In this document: positions 26,233 to 35,919 of the stretch, one piece after another
How positions within the stretch are numbered: position 1 is the stretch's first letter
Layout of the letters: every line of letters starts with the position of its first letter
NCBI RefSeq assembly: GCF_000285495.1
Contig: NZ_HE610978.1
Location: 345,382 to 381,598, forward strand
DNA: 36,217 nt
DNA from: Oceanobacillus massiliensis str. N'diop
GTDB lineage: Bacteria; Bacillota; Bacilli; Bacillales; Amphibacillaceae
Reading direction: 5' to 3'
Notes under the pieces: generated by a model
Databases searched by the model: none
What the model saw: the letters and a program-made list of their open reading frames with translations, nothing else
Told to the model about the DNA's origin: nothing
Made by a program: the position numbers and the translations under genes

Positions 26233-26895
26233 TTAATCACTTACCGCAAGCCTCTTCTCTGTCAGGTTCACTATAAATGTTAGTAAGAGAACAATCAGAA
26301 GATAATATACTGCAACAGTTACATAATAGGGTAGATAGTCGAAGCTATTTGACCCCATCGTACTTGCCACTCCAAACAGATCCTGCATCCCAATGAAAGA
26401 GACAAGTGAAGAATCTTTTATACCGATGATAAATTGGTTGCCAAGCGATGGAACCGCCCTTCTGAATGCCTGTGGCAATATAATTCTTTTCATTGTAAGG
26501 CCCTTATTCATCCCTAAAGATAGACCTGCTTCCCGCTGCCCATTATCGATAGATTGAATGGCTCCGCGGATAATTTCCGCAATATATGCGCCACTATGGA
26601 AAGCCAGTCCGATGGCGCCGGCCCAGAACATTGGAACCAGAAAGATGTCGGTCAATCCATAGTAGAGGATGAATATTTGTACAATTAATGGGGTTCCGCG
26701 AACAATCCATATGTAAATATCAGCGATCCATTCCAGAATCTTTATATTGGATATTTTAAGCAGTGCAAAAAACAATCCAATCACAATAGCAATTAATAAT
26801 GATACGACAGATAATTTCAAGGTAATCCACAGGCCCTCCATGAATACATTAAAGCTGCCTGTAAATACTTCGATAAAATGCAAAAGGTTTTCCAA
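26233..26895 (-). CDS. Polar amino acid ABC transporter permease
   Basis: A 221-residue integral membrane subunit of the His/Glu/Gln/Arg permease family. About five helices are visible, beginning with GLWITLKLSVVSLLIAIVIGLFFALL. The conserved ATPase-contacting EAA loop appears as GQREAGLSLGMNKGLTMKRIILPQAFRRAVP (about residues 130-160). The TTG at 26895 is chosen because GAGGAG lies 9 nt upstream and homologs start near there. An ATG at 26943 falls inside a strong intercistronic hairpin. It follows the binding protein gene and precedes the ATPase gene. Confidence 0.92.
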   Translation of the reverse strand: MENLLHFIEVFTGSFNVFMEGLWITLKLSVVSLLIAIVIGLFFALLKISNIKILEWIADIYIWIVRGTPLIVQIFILYYGLTDIFLVPMFWAGAIGLAFHSGAYIAEIIRGAIQSIDNGQREAGLSLGMNKGLTMKRIILPQAFRRAVPSLGNQFIIGIKDSSLVSFIGMQDLFGVASTMGSNSFDYLPYYVTVAVYYLLIVLLLTFIVNLTEKRLAVSD

Positions 26896-26915
26896 CTTTT
26901 TCAGCTCCTCTAAGA

Positions 26916-26950
26916 TGCAAATGTGCGCATTCGATATGCGCACATTTGCA
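26916..26950 (-). other. Intercistronic hairpin between binding protein and permease genes
   Basis: A perfect 15-bp stem TGCAAATGTGCGCAT/ATGCGCACATTTGCA (26916-26930 with 26936-26950) with a 5-nt loop, lying 20 nt ahead of the permease start. In the minus orientation it is not followed by a T run, so it is more likely an mRNA 3'-end protector or processing site than a terminator. This would raise binding protein output above the permease. Confidence 0.7.
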
Positions 26951-27016
26951 AAACGCTTATGTTAAATCTCAGTCCGCATTAATCCAACAGGCGGAAGTAA
27001 CAAACTTGGCTATCCC

Positions 27017-27829
27017 TTACTCTTCTGTTTGCTCTGGTTCTGCTGTGATATCTCCGCCAATCCACTCATTCGATAATTCAGCGAGTTCTCCACTATCTTT
27101 CATTTCCTGCAAGGCTTCATTGACGGCATCCAATAATGCATCGTTGTCCTTATTTACTGCAACGGCCTGTTCTGCAATACCAAGCTGGAATTTACCTTCA
27201 ATCTCCAGGCCAGCATCAATAGCTGTCAATCCGGTGACATCATCTGTGATAACCGCATCATGATGTCCGCTTGCAAGAGATTGAAGCGCTACTACATCAC
27301 TATCGACCTGCGGAATATTATCGGTATATTCTTTAGCATTGTCCAAATAGGTTGTACCTCTGGCAACAGAAATTTCTTTTCCTTGCAGATCCGCTTCTGT
27401 TTCAATATCACTATCCGGTCTTGTGTAGACTACCGGACCTGAATAGTAATAGGGATCAGAAAAGTCTACCTGCTCAAGTCGCTCTTCAGTAATTGTATGG
27501 CTTGCTACCGCAATATCATACCGCCCCTCTGTTACACCTGTTACAATGCCTGAGAACTTCGCACGCTGCGGATTTGGTTCAAGACCAAGCTTTTCAGCAA
27601 TCGCTTCGCCGACAGCAACATCGAAGCCGACCATATCACTGCCCTCCATATAACTGAAAGGCTTGAATTCTCCTGAAGATGCAAAGGTAAGTTTCCCGTC
27701 TTCAGTCAGACTAAATTCATTTGCCGCTCCTTCTGCATCCGAAGCCCCTTCGGAAGAATTATCGCTCCCGCAAGCGGCCAAGACAGCTAATAATAATGTA
27801 GAAAATAGTAAAATTTTCAGTTTTTTCAT
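27017..27829 (-). CDS. Amino acid ABC transporter substrate-binding lipoprotein
   Basis: A 270-residue family 3 solute-binding protein. The signal peptide MKKLKILLFSTLLLAVLAAC ends in a lipobox with the modified cysteine at residue 20, followed by a Ser/Gly/Glu-rich linker. The mature domain has the family segments GFDVAVGEAIAEKLG, DIAVASHTITEERLEQVDFSDPYYYSG and the second-lobe GTTYLDNAKE. The ATG at 27829 is chosen over an upstream frame start at 27892, because the signal peptide begins there. First gene of the transporter operon. Its ligand is probably a polar amino acid; which one cannot be told. Confidence 0.94.
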   Translation of the reverse strand: MKKLKILLFSTLLLAVLAACGSDNSSEGASDAEGAANEFSLTEDGKLTFASSGEFKPFSYMEGSDMVGFDVAVGEAIAEKLGLEPNPQRAKFSGIVTGVTEGRYDIAVASHTITEERLEQVDFSDPYYYSGPVVYTRPDSDIETEADLQGKEISVARGTTYLDNAKEYTDNIPQVDSDVVALQSLASGHHDAVITDDVTGLTAIDAGLEIEGKFQLGIAEQAVAVNKDNDALLDAVNEALQEMKDSGELAELSNEWIGGDITAEPEQTEE

Positions 27830-27932
27830 CCCGTATACAACCCCTCTATGTAATTTGATCATGCTCCCATACTGACATATAGCTTCTGTCATCGTTTTAA
27901 AGCCCTGTCAGGAATAATTTGCCACATATTTA

Positions 27933-27961
27933 AGTATAACAATGCAGGTTTAAGTTATCGA
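27933..27961 (-). promoter_or_regulatory. Candidate sigma-A promoter of the amino acid transporter operon
   Basis: TCGATA (27956-27961), a 17-nt spacer and TATACT (27933-27938), with a TG one base upstream of the -10 box (extended -10). It lies about 100 nt before the binding protein start. Confidence 0.5.
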
Positions 27962-28106
27962 GTGCTCCATATTCGTATATTGTTTATTATATGTACATTT
28001 AACTATACCAACAGACATTACCTCCCTCTTGGTTACATATACCCCCATTAACTAATAAATACTCTCAATTACTGGAATTTTTGGAATTATTTTTTTGGCA
28101 GGCATT

Positions 28107-28142
28107 AAAAAGCACCCTGTCCACCAATAGCAGACAGGATGC
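28107..28142 (-). terminator. Rho-independent terminator of lon-ysxC
   Basis: A 10-bp stem with one G-T pair (28112-28121 with 28133-28142) and a T run in the minus orientation, 5 nt past the ysxC stop. Confidence 0.85.
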
Positions 28143-28147
28143 CTTTA

Positions 28148-28735
28148 TCAATTATTTATTAATTTCGTAATCACAGACCACGATTCTTCCTTTCCTTCAC
28201 CAGTTTCTGAGGAAAAAGGAATCAGGATATCATCTGAATCCATTTGGAACGTTTGCTTTGTTCGCTTAATATGCTGTGCCCTCTTCGTTTTGGGGATCTT
28301 ATCCAGCTTTGTACCAATTATGATTACCTGCACTCCATTATACTTCAAAAAATCATACATTCGCAGGTCATCCTTTGTTGGTTCATGACGAAGATCCGTA
28401 ATGAGCAGAACAGCCTTTAAGTTCTCTCTTGTCAGGAAATATTCCTCCATCATTGGTCCCCATTTTTCCTTTTCTTTTTTGGAAACCTTCGCGTAGCCAT
28501 AGCCAGGAACATCAACAAAGTAAAATATATCATTGATTTTATAAAAATTTAATGTTTGCGTCTTCCCCGGCTTCGACGATGTACGGGCAAGATTTTTACG
28601 GTTGATCAGTTTGTTGATGAATGACGACTTTCCTACATTCGATCGGCCAGCAAGTGCAATTTCAGGCAGCATATCACCTGGATATTGTTTCTTGCTTACA
28701 GCACTGATTACGATTTCAGCCTTTGTTACTTTCAT
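28148..28735 (-). CDS. ysxC: Ribosome biogenesis GTPase YsxC/EngB
   Basis: An essential TRAFAC GTPase needed for late 50S assembly in B. subtilis. The 195-residue protein has G1 [11 protein letters not shown] (29-39), the G2 threonine region [12 protein letters not shown]3 DVPGYG, G4 GTKLDK and G5 near FSSETGEG. The ATG is preceded by GGAGGG located inside the end of lon. The genes overlap by 20 nt, so translation is coupled. Confidence 0.96.
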   Translation of the reverse strand: MKVTKAEIVISAVSKKQYPGDMLPEIALAGRSNVGKSSFINKLINRKNLARTSSKPGKTQTLNFYKINDIFYFVDVPGYGYAKVSKKEKEKWGPMMEEYFLTRENLKAVLLITDLRHEPTKDDLRMYDFLKYNGVQVIIIGTKLDKIPKTKRAQHIKRTKQTFQMDSDDILIPFSSETGEGKEESWSVITKLINN

Positions 28736-31052
28736 TTTTTCCCTCCACTAATGCATGCTCCAGAACCTGATCCAGATGTTTCACCGGAATAAATGTCAAC
28801 TCACTTCGCACGCTTTCTGGTATATTCTCTATATCTTTTTCATTTTCTTCAGGTATGATCAATGTTGTAAGACCAGCGCGATGGGCACTCAATGTCTTCT
28901 CTTTTAAACCGCCTATCGGCAGTACTCGGCCACGCAAGGTAATTTCACCGGTCATTCCCACTTCTTTTTTGATAGGTCTCCCTGTCAACGAGGACACTAA
29001 TGCAGTGGCAATGGTAATACCAGCTGATGGTCCATCCTTTGGAGTCGCTCCCGCTGGAACATGGATGTGAATATCATACTTTTCATGGAAATCAGGCTCG
29101 ATGCTGAATTGCTCTGTCCTTGAACGCACATAGCTGAATGCAGCTTGAGCAGACTCCTGCATCACATCCCCCAGCTGTCCGGTCAGTGTCAGCTTGCCTT
29201 TGCCGGGATAGTGGCTAACCTCTATGGAGAGTATGTCCCCGCCTGCTGAAGTGTAGGCTAGTCCTGTCGCTGTACCAATCTGATCCTCCTGCTCCATCAG
29301 ACCATAGCTGAATAACTGCTTTCCAAGCAGCTGTTCGAGACTTTTTTCTGTGACAATTACCTTATCTTTTTCCTTGGAAATGATTATCTTTGCTGCTTTA
29401 CGGCACAGTTTAGCCAATTGTCTCTCTAATCCGCGTACGCCCGCTTCCCTTGTGTATGTCCGTATGAGCTTGAGAATAGCATCCTCTCTAATTTGCATGT
29501 TTCCCTTTTTTAGACCATTTTCTTTCAATTGCTTAGGCAATAGATGCTGCTTGGCAATATGGAGTTTTTCCACTTCGGTATAACCGGCAATAGAAATAAG
29601 CTCCATGCGATCCAATAGTGGTCCGGGAATGCTATTTACATTATTGGCAGTTGCAATGAACAGGACATTGGACAAATCATAGGTCTCTTCAATGAAATGA
29701 TCACTGAATGTACTGTTTTGTTCAGGATCCAGCACCTCTAGCATAGCCGAAGAAGGATCACCTCTGAAATCATTCGACATTTTATCGATTTCATCGAGTA
29801 AAAAGACCGGATTGATGGTCCCCGCTTTTTTCATACCTTGAACAATTCTTCCAGGCATAGCTCCGATATATGTCCTCCGATGGCCCCTGATTTCCGCTTC
29901 ATCACGAACACCGCCAAGTGAAATCCGCACAAAATTTCTATCGATCGAATTTGCGATTGATTTGGCGAGCGATGTTTTCCCGACTCCCGGTGGTCCGACA
30001 AGGCAAAGGATAGGACCTTTAATGGTATTGGTCAGCTTTTGTACGGCAAGGTATTCCAAGATGCGTTCCTTTACCTTTTCCAATCCATAATGATCTTCAT
30101 TCAAGATTTTCTCTGCACGATTAATCTTGATTGTATCCTGTGTCTTTGTTGTCCATGGCAGAACAATTAGCCATTCCAGATAGTTGCGGATGACCGAGCT
30201 TTCAGCGGAAGTTTGCGGAACCTTTTCATATCTTCCAAGCTCCTTAAGTGCTACCTCCATAACATTTTCCGGCATGTCGGATTGTTCGATTTTTTCACGC
30301 AGCTGGTCAACTTCACTTGTCTTCCCATCACGCTCACCGAGCTCTTTCTGAATCGCTTTTAATTGTTCGCGCAAGTAATATTCCTTTTGGGTCTTCTCCA
30401 TTGAAGTTTTCACACGCTGCCCAATTTTCTTCTCCAGATCAAGAACCTTTTTCTCGTTGGAAATCAGCTTAATCAGCAGTTTGATCCGTTCTGGCACATT
30501 TATCGATTCCAGTATCTCCTGTTTATCTTTCACTTTGAGAGTTAAGTGTGAAGAAATGATATCTGCAAGTCTCCCCGCTTCATCAATATCTTCTACGGTT
30601 TCATATGTTTCCTGGGTAACCTTCCTGGATAATTTTATATATTGTTTAAATTGTCCAAGCAAGGAGCGCATCAGCGCTTCCTCTTCATTTTTCTCACCGT
30701 TAACATCGTCCAATTTAACTATCTCAACCATAATTTCCTTATCGGATTCCAAATATCGTTGAATTTCTGCACGATGCAGACCTTCAACAAGTACTCTTAT
30801 TGTTCCATTTGGAAGTTTTAGCATTTGCTTTACTGTTGCCACTGTTCCAATATTATATATATCCTTTGGTTCCGGTTCATCCAAACTCACTTTTTTCTGT
30901 GCTGTCAAAAAGATTGTTTGGTCATCCATCATCGCCTTTTCCAGTGCAGCAATAGATTTATCTCTGCCTGCGTCCAAATGAAGGACCATCGATGGAAATA
31001 CAAGGAGTCCACGCAGGGGTAGGAGGGGAAGTTGTATTGTCTCTTTACTCAT
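28716..31052 (-). CDS. lon: ATP-dependent protease La (LonA)
   Basis: A hexameric AAA+ serine protease that degrades unfolded and regulatory proteins. The 778-residue product has the N-terminal substrate-recognition domain ([16 protein letters not shown]), coiled coil, Walker [10 protein letters not shown] (353-361) and Walker [11 protein letters not shown]. The Ser-Lys dyad is Ser676 in PKDGPSAG and Lys719 in [12 protein letters not shown]; the spacing of 43 is the same as in E. coli Lon. The ATG at 31052 is chosen because GGAGGT lies 7 nt upstream; an ATG 5 codons earlier overlaps that site. No lonB lies between lon and clpX. Confidence 0.97.
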   Translation of the reverse strand: MSKETIQLPLLPLRGLLVFPSMVLHLDAGRDKSIAALEKAMMDDQTIFLTAQKKVSLDEPEPKDIYNIGTVATVKQMLKLPNGTIRVLVEGLHRAEIQRYLESDKEIMVEIVKLDDVNGEKNEEEALMRSLLGQFKQYIKLSRKVTQETYETVEDIDEAGRLADIISSHLTLKVKDKQEILESINVPERIKLLIKLISNEKKVLDLEKKIGQRVKTSMEKTQKEYYLREQLKAIQKELGERDGKTSEVDQLREKIEQSDMPENVMEVALKELGRYEKVPQTSAESSVIRNYLEWLIVLPWTTKTQDTIKINRAEKILNEDHYGLEKVKERILEYLAVQKLTNTIKGPILCLVGPPGVGKTSLAKSIANSIDRNFVRISLGGVRDEAEIRGHRRTYIGAMPGRIVQGMKKAGTINPVFLLDEIDKMSNDFRGDPSSAMLEVLDPEQNSTFSDHFIEETYDLSNVLFIATANNVNSIPGPLLDRMELISIAGYTEVEKLHIAKQHLLPKQLKENGLKKGNMQIREDAILKLIRTYTREAGVRGLERQLAKLCRKAAKIIISKEKDKVIVTEKSLEQLLGKQLFSYGLMEQEDQIGTATGLAYTSAGGDILSIEVSHYPGKGKLTLTGQLGDVMQESAQAAFSYVRSRTEQFSIEPDFHEKYDIHIHVPAGATPKDGPSAGITIATALVSSLTGRPIKKEVGMTGEITLRGRVLPIGGLKEKTLSAHRAGLTTLIIPEENEKDIENIPESVRSELTFIPVKHLDQVLEHALVEGKNESNKG

Positions 31053-31113
31053 TATTTGTACCTCCATTTAATTATGTAATATCAATACAATAATCATTAT
31101 TATGTATCTTTCA

Positions 31114-31142
31114 AGTTTAAAGAATATACTTCCATTTGTAAA
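31114..31142 (-). promoter_or_regulatory. Candidate sigma-A promoter of lon
   Basis: TTTACA (31137-31142), a 17-nt spacer and TAAACT (31114-31119), about 60 nt before the lon start. No CIRCE element or clear CtsR heptamer repeat is seen nearby. Confidence 0.45.
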
Positions 31143-31155
31143 TCTATTTATATCG

Positions 31156-31184
31156 GTATTGCCATTTGCGTTAGTATTGCCATT
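31156..31184. repeat. Pair of 11-bp direct repeats upstream of lon
   Basis: GTATTGCCATT occurs at 31156-31166 and again at 31174-31184, start to start 18 bp apart. On the transcribed orientation they sit about 14-42 bp upstream of the proposed -35 box of lon, a position used by activators. Confidence 0.5.
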
Positions 31185-31249
31185 CTCCTTATTTATTATC
31201 AAAGAACAGATAATGGATAGGAGCAAGCTTCAGTTGACTTTTCAACATG

Positions 31250-31304
31250 AAAAAAAGACTGACCAGGGCAGTTCTTGAAAAGAAGAAGTTGCCCTGGTCA
31301 GTCT
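31250..31304 (-). terminator. Rho-independent terminator of clpX
   Basis: A perfect 15-bp GC-rich stem (31256-31270 with 31290-31304), further pairing in the loop, and a run of seven T in the minus orientation. It lies 12 nt past the clpX stop. Confidence 0.92.
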
Positions 31305-31315
31305 GAACCTTATTG

Positions 31316-32593
<1,278 letters not shown>

Positions 32594-32645
32594 TCCATCT
32601 CACCCCTAAACGTGCTGAAAATCTCAGCATTCAACTTTTATAGTC

Positions 32646-32673
32646 ATCATATCAGATACTGTTTAAAAAACAA
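32646..32673 (-). promoter_or_regulatory. Candidate proximal sigma-A promoter of clpX
   Basis: TTGTTT (32668-32673), a 16-nt spacer and TATGAT (32646-32651), with TG directly before the -10 box. It lies about 50 nt before the clpX ATG; a small hairpin (GCTGA...TCAGC) lies in the leader. Confidence 0.45.
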
Positions 32674-32725
32674 AACAATATACTTTAACCTGGTCGGCAG
32701 CAATAGAAAATTGATTGTTGTTTCC

Positions 32726-32753
32726 ATTATGGATATATAAATAAAAAAGTCAA
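32726..32753 (-). promoter_or_regulatory. Candidate distal sigma-A promoter of clpX
   Basis: TTGACT (32748-32753), a 16-nt spacer and CATAAT (32726-32731), about 130 nt before clpX. Both boxes match 5 of 6, better than the proximal candidate. Confidence 0.5.
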
Positions 32754-32831
32754 CACTTAGCTCTCAAGGAAAACTTCTTACTAATTACTATATGTATAAT
32801 AAGTATAATTAATTGCATGTTATATAATGAA

Positions 32832-32867
32832 AATATAAAACAAGGTGCGACAAAATCGCACCTTGTT
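32832..32867 (-). terminator. Rho-independent terminator of tig
   Basis: A perfect 12-bp stem AACAAGGTGCGA/TCGCACCTTGTT (32839-32850 with 32856-32867), followed in the minus orientation by TTTATATTTTC. It lies about 25 nt past the tig stop. Confidence 0.88.
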
Positions 32868-32891
32868 CCAGCTATTTCATTGTACTTCCTC

Positions 32892-34178
32892 TTATTTCGC
32901 TTTGCTGTTCTCAGCAAGGAAATCAATTGCAGCTCTCATTTTCAAATCATTTTTGATTGTTTCTGTGCTTCCGCCAAGCATTTGTACAAGCTGCTCAACC
33001 TCAGTACCATACATAGAAGCCATTTTTTCCAATTCTGCCTGTACATCTTCTTCAGATGCTTCCAGGTTCTCAGCATCAACAATTGCTTCCAGTGTAAGAT
33101 TGGTCTTAACACGTTTAGCAGCATCTTCTCTCATTTGTTCTTTCAATGCATTTTCGTCCTGACCAGAGAATTGAGAATACATCTCTAAAGTCATACCCTG
33201 CATTTGCAGTTGCTGTTCAAACTCACGAACCATTTGATTAAGCTCTGTATCAACCATTGCATCCGGTACGTCTACTTGGGCATTGTCGGAAGCCTGCTGA
33301 ATTAAAGCTTCACGCTTTTGGTTTTCAGCATTTTGTTTCTTTTGTGCTTCAAGCTCTTCTTTCTTCTTTTTCTTCAAGTCTTCAAGTGATTCTACTTCTT
33401 CGTCAACGTCCTTCGCGAACTCATCGTCAAGTTCTGGAAGTTCTTTTGATTTCAGTTCATGAATCTTCACTTTGAATACTGCTTTTTTACCTGCCAGGTT
33501 CTCAGCATGATAGTCTTCAGGGAAAGTGACTTCAATCTCTGTTTCTTCGCCTGCTTCCTTACCGATTAATTTCTCTTCAAATCCTGGGATGAATTGTCCT
33601 GAGCCGACTTCAAGGGAATGATTTTCGCCTTTTCCGCCTTCAAAAGCTTCCCCATCAAGGAATCCTTCAAAGTCGATTACAGCTGTATCGCCATTTTCAA
33701 CTTTCCCTTCTTCTTTCACAACGAGCTCGGCATGACGCTCGCGAAGGTGTCCGATTTCATGGTCTACATCTTCATCCGTTACTTCAACAGACTCTTCTTC
33801 AACCTCAAGACCTTTATAATCGCCAAGAGTTACTTCTGGTTTCACTTCAACGATAGCAGTGAAAACCAAATCTTTGCCTTTTTCAATTTGTTCAATATCA
33901 ACATCCGGCTGATCAATTGGGAAGATGTCTGTTTCTTCAACAGCCTTCGTATATGCTGCTGGAAGCACGATGTCTACCGCATCTTGATACAAAGATTCTA
34001 CACCAAAACGTTTTTCGAACATTCCACGCGGAATTTTACCCTTACGGAATCCAGGGATTTGGACTTCTTTCGATACTTTTTTGAATGCCTGATCTAAGGC
34101 TTGATCAAATTCTTTAGAAGATACTTCAAATGTTAGTTGACCTTTGTTTCCTTCTTGCTTTTCCCATTTTGCTGTCAT
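32892..34178 (-). CDS. tig: Trigger factor
   Basis: A ribosome-associated chaperone and peptidyl-prolyl isomerase. The 428-residue protein has the N-terminal ribosome-binding domain with the signature [17 protein letters not shown] (about residues 43-59). A central FKBP-like PPIase domain follows (about 150-240, [21 protein letters not shown]), then the helical C-terminal arms. The ATG at 34178 has GGAGGG 7 nt upstream; a TTG 5 codons earlier overlaps that site. Strong promoter and own terminator. Confidence 0.97.
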   Translation of the reverse strand: MTAKWEKQEGNKGQLTFEVSSKEFDQALDQAFKKVSKEVQIPGFRKGKIPRGMFEKRFGVESLYQDAVDIVLPAAYTKAVEETDIFPIDQPDVDIEQIEKGKDLVFTAIVEVKPEVTLGDYKGLEVEEESVEVTDEDVDHEIGHLRERHAELVVKEEGKVENGDTAVIDFEGFLDGEAFEGGKGENHSLEVGSGQFIPGFEEKLIGKEAGEETEIEVTFPEDYHAENLAGKKAVFKVKIHELKSKELPELDDEFAKDVDEEVESLEDLKKKKKEELEAQKKQNAENQKREALIQQASDNAQVDVPDAMVDTELNQMVREFEQQLQMQGMTLEMYSQFSGQDENALKEQMREDAAKRVKTNLTLEAIVDAENLEASEEDVQAELEKMASMYGTEVEQLVQMLGGSTETIKNDLKMRAAIDFLAENSKAK

Positions 34179-34264
34179 TAATGTTCCCTCCAAAATCTAT
34201 TGTTTCGATTCATTTTTTAACGTTCCATGCGTAAATGATATATAATCAAATTTGCAACCATCTC

Positions 34265-34292
34265 ATTATAACATAATATCTAACTGTTTCAA
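34265..34292 (-). promoter_or_regulatory. Sigma-A promoter of tig
   Basis: TTGAAA (34287-34292), a 16-nt spacer and a perfect TATAAT (34265-34270), with TG at the extended position. About 85 nt before the tig start. Confidence 0.7.
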
Positions 34293-34312
34293 GCATTTAC
34301 TGCTATTTCTGC

Positions 34313-35293
34313 TTACTCTTCAATGATGCTTAAGTACAAGGAATCACACATTCTGATCTCTTTTATATAGTGTTTTGTCCGGCTGCTTGCTTCCCTATCT
34401 TCAAAGCTATGTATTTGCAAATATTGATTTCCTATATATTTGATTGCTTCTACAATATCTGAAACATCTTCACCCGAAGGCGCAAGTGGATAGGTTACAT
34501 ATACATATCTATACAGCAGCTGTTCCAGCAGCTTGAATAATGTTGGGTTCTTCTGTTCGACATCACGCAACGCCAGCAGAATCTGCTCATATATTTCATT
34601 TTCCTTTATGTCTGGGATGCTGCTCGGTATAACCGTCATGCTTGAGCCTAGCTTATGTATTTCAACTTCCTCAGATATACGCTGTTCCCGCATCCAAGCT
34701 AGTATTGCCGTCTTGATGACTGGGTGGACTAATTCATTAGTCAAAAGGGATGTAATCTGGTTGACAGGTCGCGCTTTCATATTTCTGAGCTGGTCAACTA
34801 TCCGCCACTGCACCATATGATTATCCTGATTAACCGCTTCAAACAGTTCGTCTATCACTGAATCTGTCTCTTCAACCACAAAGTCAAGCTTCATTTTTTC
34901 GCTCATATCATAGAGCTGTTTAAACTGTTCGTACAATTTTTCTGGAACTTGATTTTGTTCAAATTCATATTCAACCTGTTCCATCAGTAAACCATATTGG
35001 CTGGTCTGAAACAGGATGGTAAGATATATATGTACATAATGATAATAATTCTCGTCCTTAAGTTTTATTAGTTCCTCACACAGATCCTGGGCTTCTTCAT
35101 GCCTTCCCAGCTCCATCAGGCAGATAAGCTTGCCAATCATAATCTCATGGCTGCCCTCCTGATAACTTATCAGCTTATCCAGTTTTACGAGTGCCTCTTC
35201 ATACCTTTTTTCTTGCAATGCCTTTAGGCTTTCTTCTTCAAGCGTTTTCTTCAGCTTTGGAAAAAGAATGACATTATCCGACTTCGATTCCAT
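34313..35293 (-). CDS. ysoA: YsoA-like TPR repeat protein
   Basis: A 326-residue cytosolic protein. Its N-terminal half has TPR-like helical pairs (about residues 14-120; ALQEKRYEEALVKLDKLISY and LMELGRHEEAQDLCEELIKL). An acidic helical C-terminal half without a known catalytic motif follows. It corresponds in position and character to B. subtilis ysoA, next to tig. TPR domains bind other proteins; the partner is unknown. ATG start with AGGGGTGA about 4 nt upstream. The upstream region carries a sigma-B-type promoter, suggesting expression under general stress or in stationary phase. It ends 20 nt before the tig -35 box without a visible terminator. Confidence 0.88.
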   Translation of the reverse strand: MESKSDNVILFPKLKKTLEEESLKALQEKRYEEALVKLDKLISYQEGSHEIMIGKLICLMELGRHEEAQDLCEELIKLKDENYYHYVHIYLTILFQTSQYGLLMEQVEYEFEQNQVPEKLYEQFKQLYDMSEKMKLDFVVEETDSVIDELFEAVNQDNHMVQWRIVDQLRNMKARPVNQITSLLTNELVHPVIKTAILAWMREQRISEEVEIHKLGSSMTVIPSSIPDIKENEIYEQILLALRDVEQKNPTLFKLLEQLLYRYVYVTYPLAPSGEDVSDIVEAIKYIGNQYLQIHSFEDREASSRTKHYIKEIRMCDSLYLSIIEE

Positions 35294-35343
35294 AAATTCA
35301 CCCCTTTCCTATTCAATTTTTTAAAACACGTTAATATGTATAA

Positions 35344-35368
35344 ATACCCGAATTTGGAGAAATTAAAC
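35344..35368 (-). promoter_or_regulatory. Sigma-B-type promoter of ysoA
   Basis: GTTTAA (35363-35368), a 13-nt spacer and GGGTAT (35344-35349) match the Bacillus sigma-B consensus (GTTTAA, 12-15 nt, GGGTAT) at every position. The start of transcription would be about 45 nt before the ysoA ATG. I see no competing sigma-A pair of similar quality. Confidence 0.7.
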
Positions 35369-35438
35369 ATTCCTGACTGCCCAATCCTTCCCCCAAATAA
35401 GCGACATGACCCCAATTCATATTCTAACTAAGTATAAG

Positions 35439-35475
35439 AAAAAAAGAAACCTAATATCTATGCTTAGGTTTCTTT
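35439..35475 (-). terminator. Terminator of the tRNA transcript
   Basis: A perfect 12-bp stem AAAGAAACCTAA/TTAGGTTTCTTT (35443-35454 with 35464-35475), followed by more T in the minus orientation. It lies 9 nt past the tRNA-Arg gene. Confidence 0.85.
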
Positions 35476-35483
35476 CTGTTAGA

Positions 35484-35557
35484 CGTCCCAGGCAGGATTC
35501 GAACCTGCGACCCACAGCTTAGAAGGCTGTTGCTCTATCCAGCTGAGCTACTGGGAC
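35484..35557 (-). tRNA. tRNA-Arg (anticodon TCT)
   Basis: A cloverleaf is readable: acceptor GTCCCAG/CTGGGAC, D arm with AGCTGGATAGAGC, anticodon stem ACAGC/GCTGT with loop CTTCTAA, and T arm with GGTTCGAATCC. Anticodon TCT reads AGA and AGG. The discriminator is G and no CCA is encoded, so CCA must be added by the nucleotidyltransferase. Confidence 0.97.
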
Positions 35558-35567
35558 ATATTATGTT

Positions 35568-35641
35568 TGGAGCGGGTGAAGGGAATCGAACCCTCATCAT
35601 CAGCTTGGAAGGCTGAGGTTTTACCACTAAACTACACCCGC
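35568..35641 (-). tRNA. tRNA-Gly (anticodon TCC)
   Basis: A cloverleaf is readable: acceptor GCGGGTG/CACCCGC, D arm GTTTAGTGGTAAAAC, anticodon stem TCAGC/GCTGA with loop CTTCCAA, and T arm GGGTTCGATTCCC. Anticodon TCC reads GGA and GGG. The 3' CCA is encoded, unlike the neighbouring tRNA-Arg. It is 10 nt upstream of tRNA-Arg on the same transcript. Confidence 0.97.
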
Positions 35642-35659
35642 ATCTATTATGCTTAAAGA
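35625..35659. repeat. 35-bp direct repeat, copy 1 (5' end of tRNA-Gly)
   Basis: This copy holds the first 17 nt of tRNA-Gly plus 18 nt of its upstream flank. It recurs at 35763-35797 with one mismatch, 138 bp away. Confidence 0.9.
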
Positions 35660-35734
35660 CCTAATCCAACTTACGAACACTGCCCCTACATCTTCCAGTT
35701 CATACACAGTTGCCTTGTGCTTCGGGGCAACTCG

Positions 35735-35779
35735 AAGCCTATCCGTCAGAGGCTTTGCTCGTCACTAAACTACGCCCGC
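35735..35779 (-). pseudogene. tRNA-Gly 5' fragment (tRNA remnant)
   Basis: From 35779 the minus strand reads GCGGGCGTAGTTTAGTG, nearly the first 17 nt of tRNA-Gly, including the acceptor 5' strand and the start of the D arm. It then departs into AAGCCT/AGGCTT and GTTGCC/GGCAAC hairpins (35709-35755). No matching 3' acceptor strand follows, so it cannot make a tRNA. Confidence 0.65.
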
Positions 35780-35797
35780 ATCTATTATGCTTAAAGA
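35763..35797. repeat. 35-bp direct repeat, copy 2
   Basis: Second copy of the tRNA-Gly 5' end and its flank, 34 of 35 identical to 35625-35659. The 103 bp between the copies carry two small hairpins and no gene. Confidence 0.9.
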
Positions 35798-35869
35798 ATT
35801 ATCCTACTCACGAAAATCTATTATGTACTTAACCAAAAATGTTGCATCCGTTTTTAGCGGACAAGAATT

Positions 35870-35898
35870 ATTATAGGCATAATACAGTTAATTGTCAA
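35870..35898 (-). promoter_or_regulatory. Consensus sigma-A promoter of the tRNA transcript
   Basis: TTGACA (35893-35898), a 17-nt spacer and TATAAT (35870-35875): full consensus, as expected of a stable RNA promoter. Transcription would cross the tRNA remnant before reaching tRNA-Gly and tRNA-Arg. Confidence 0.88.
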
Positions 35899-35919
35899 CA
35901 CTAAATTAAATTTTTATAT

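Noticed and set aside
27961-28050. 22-codon minus-strand leader frame ahead of the binding protein gene, near GGGAGGT
   Set aside because: The Shine-Dalgarno sequence lies only 2-3 nt from its ATG, and it lies upstream of the proposed promoter, so there is no good support for translation.
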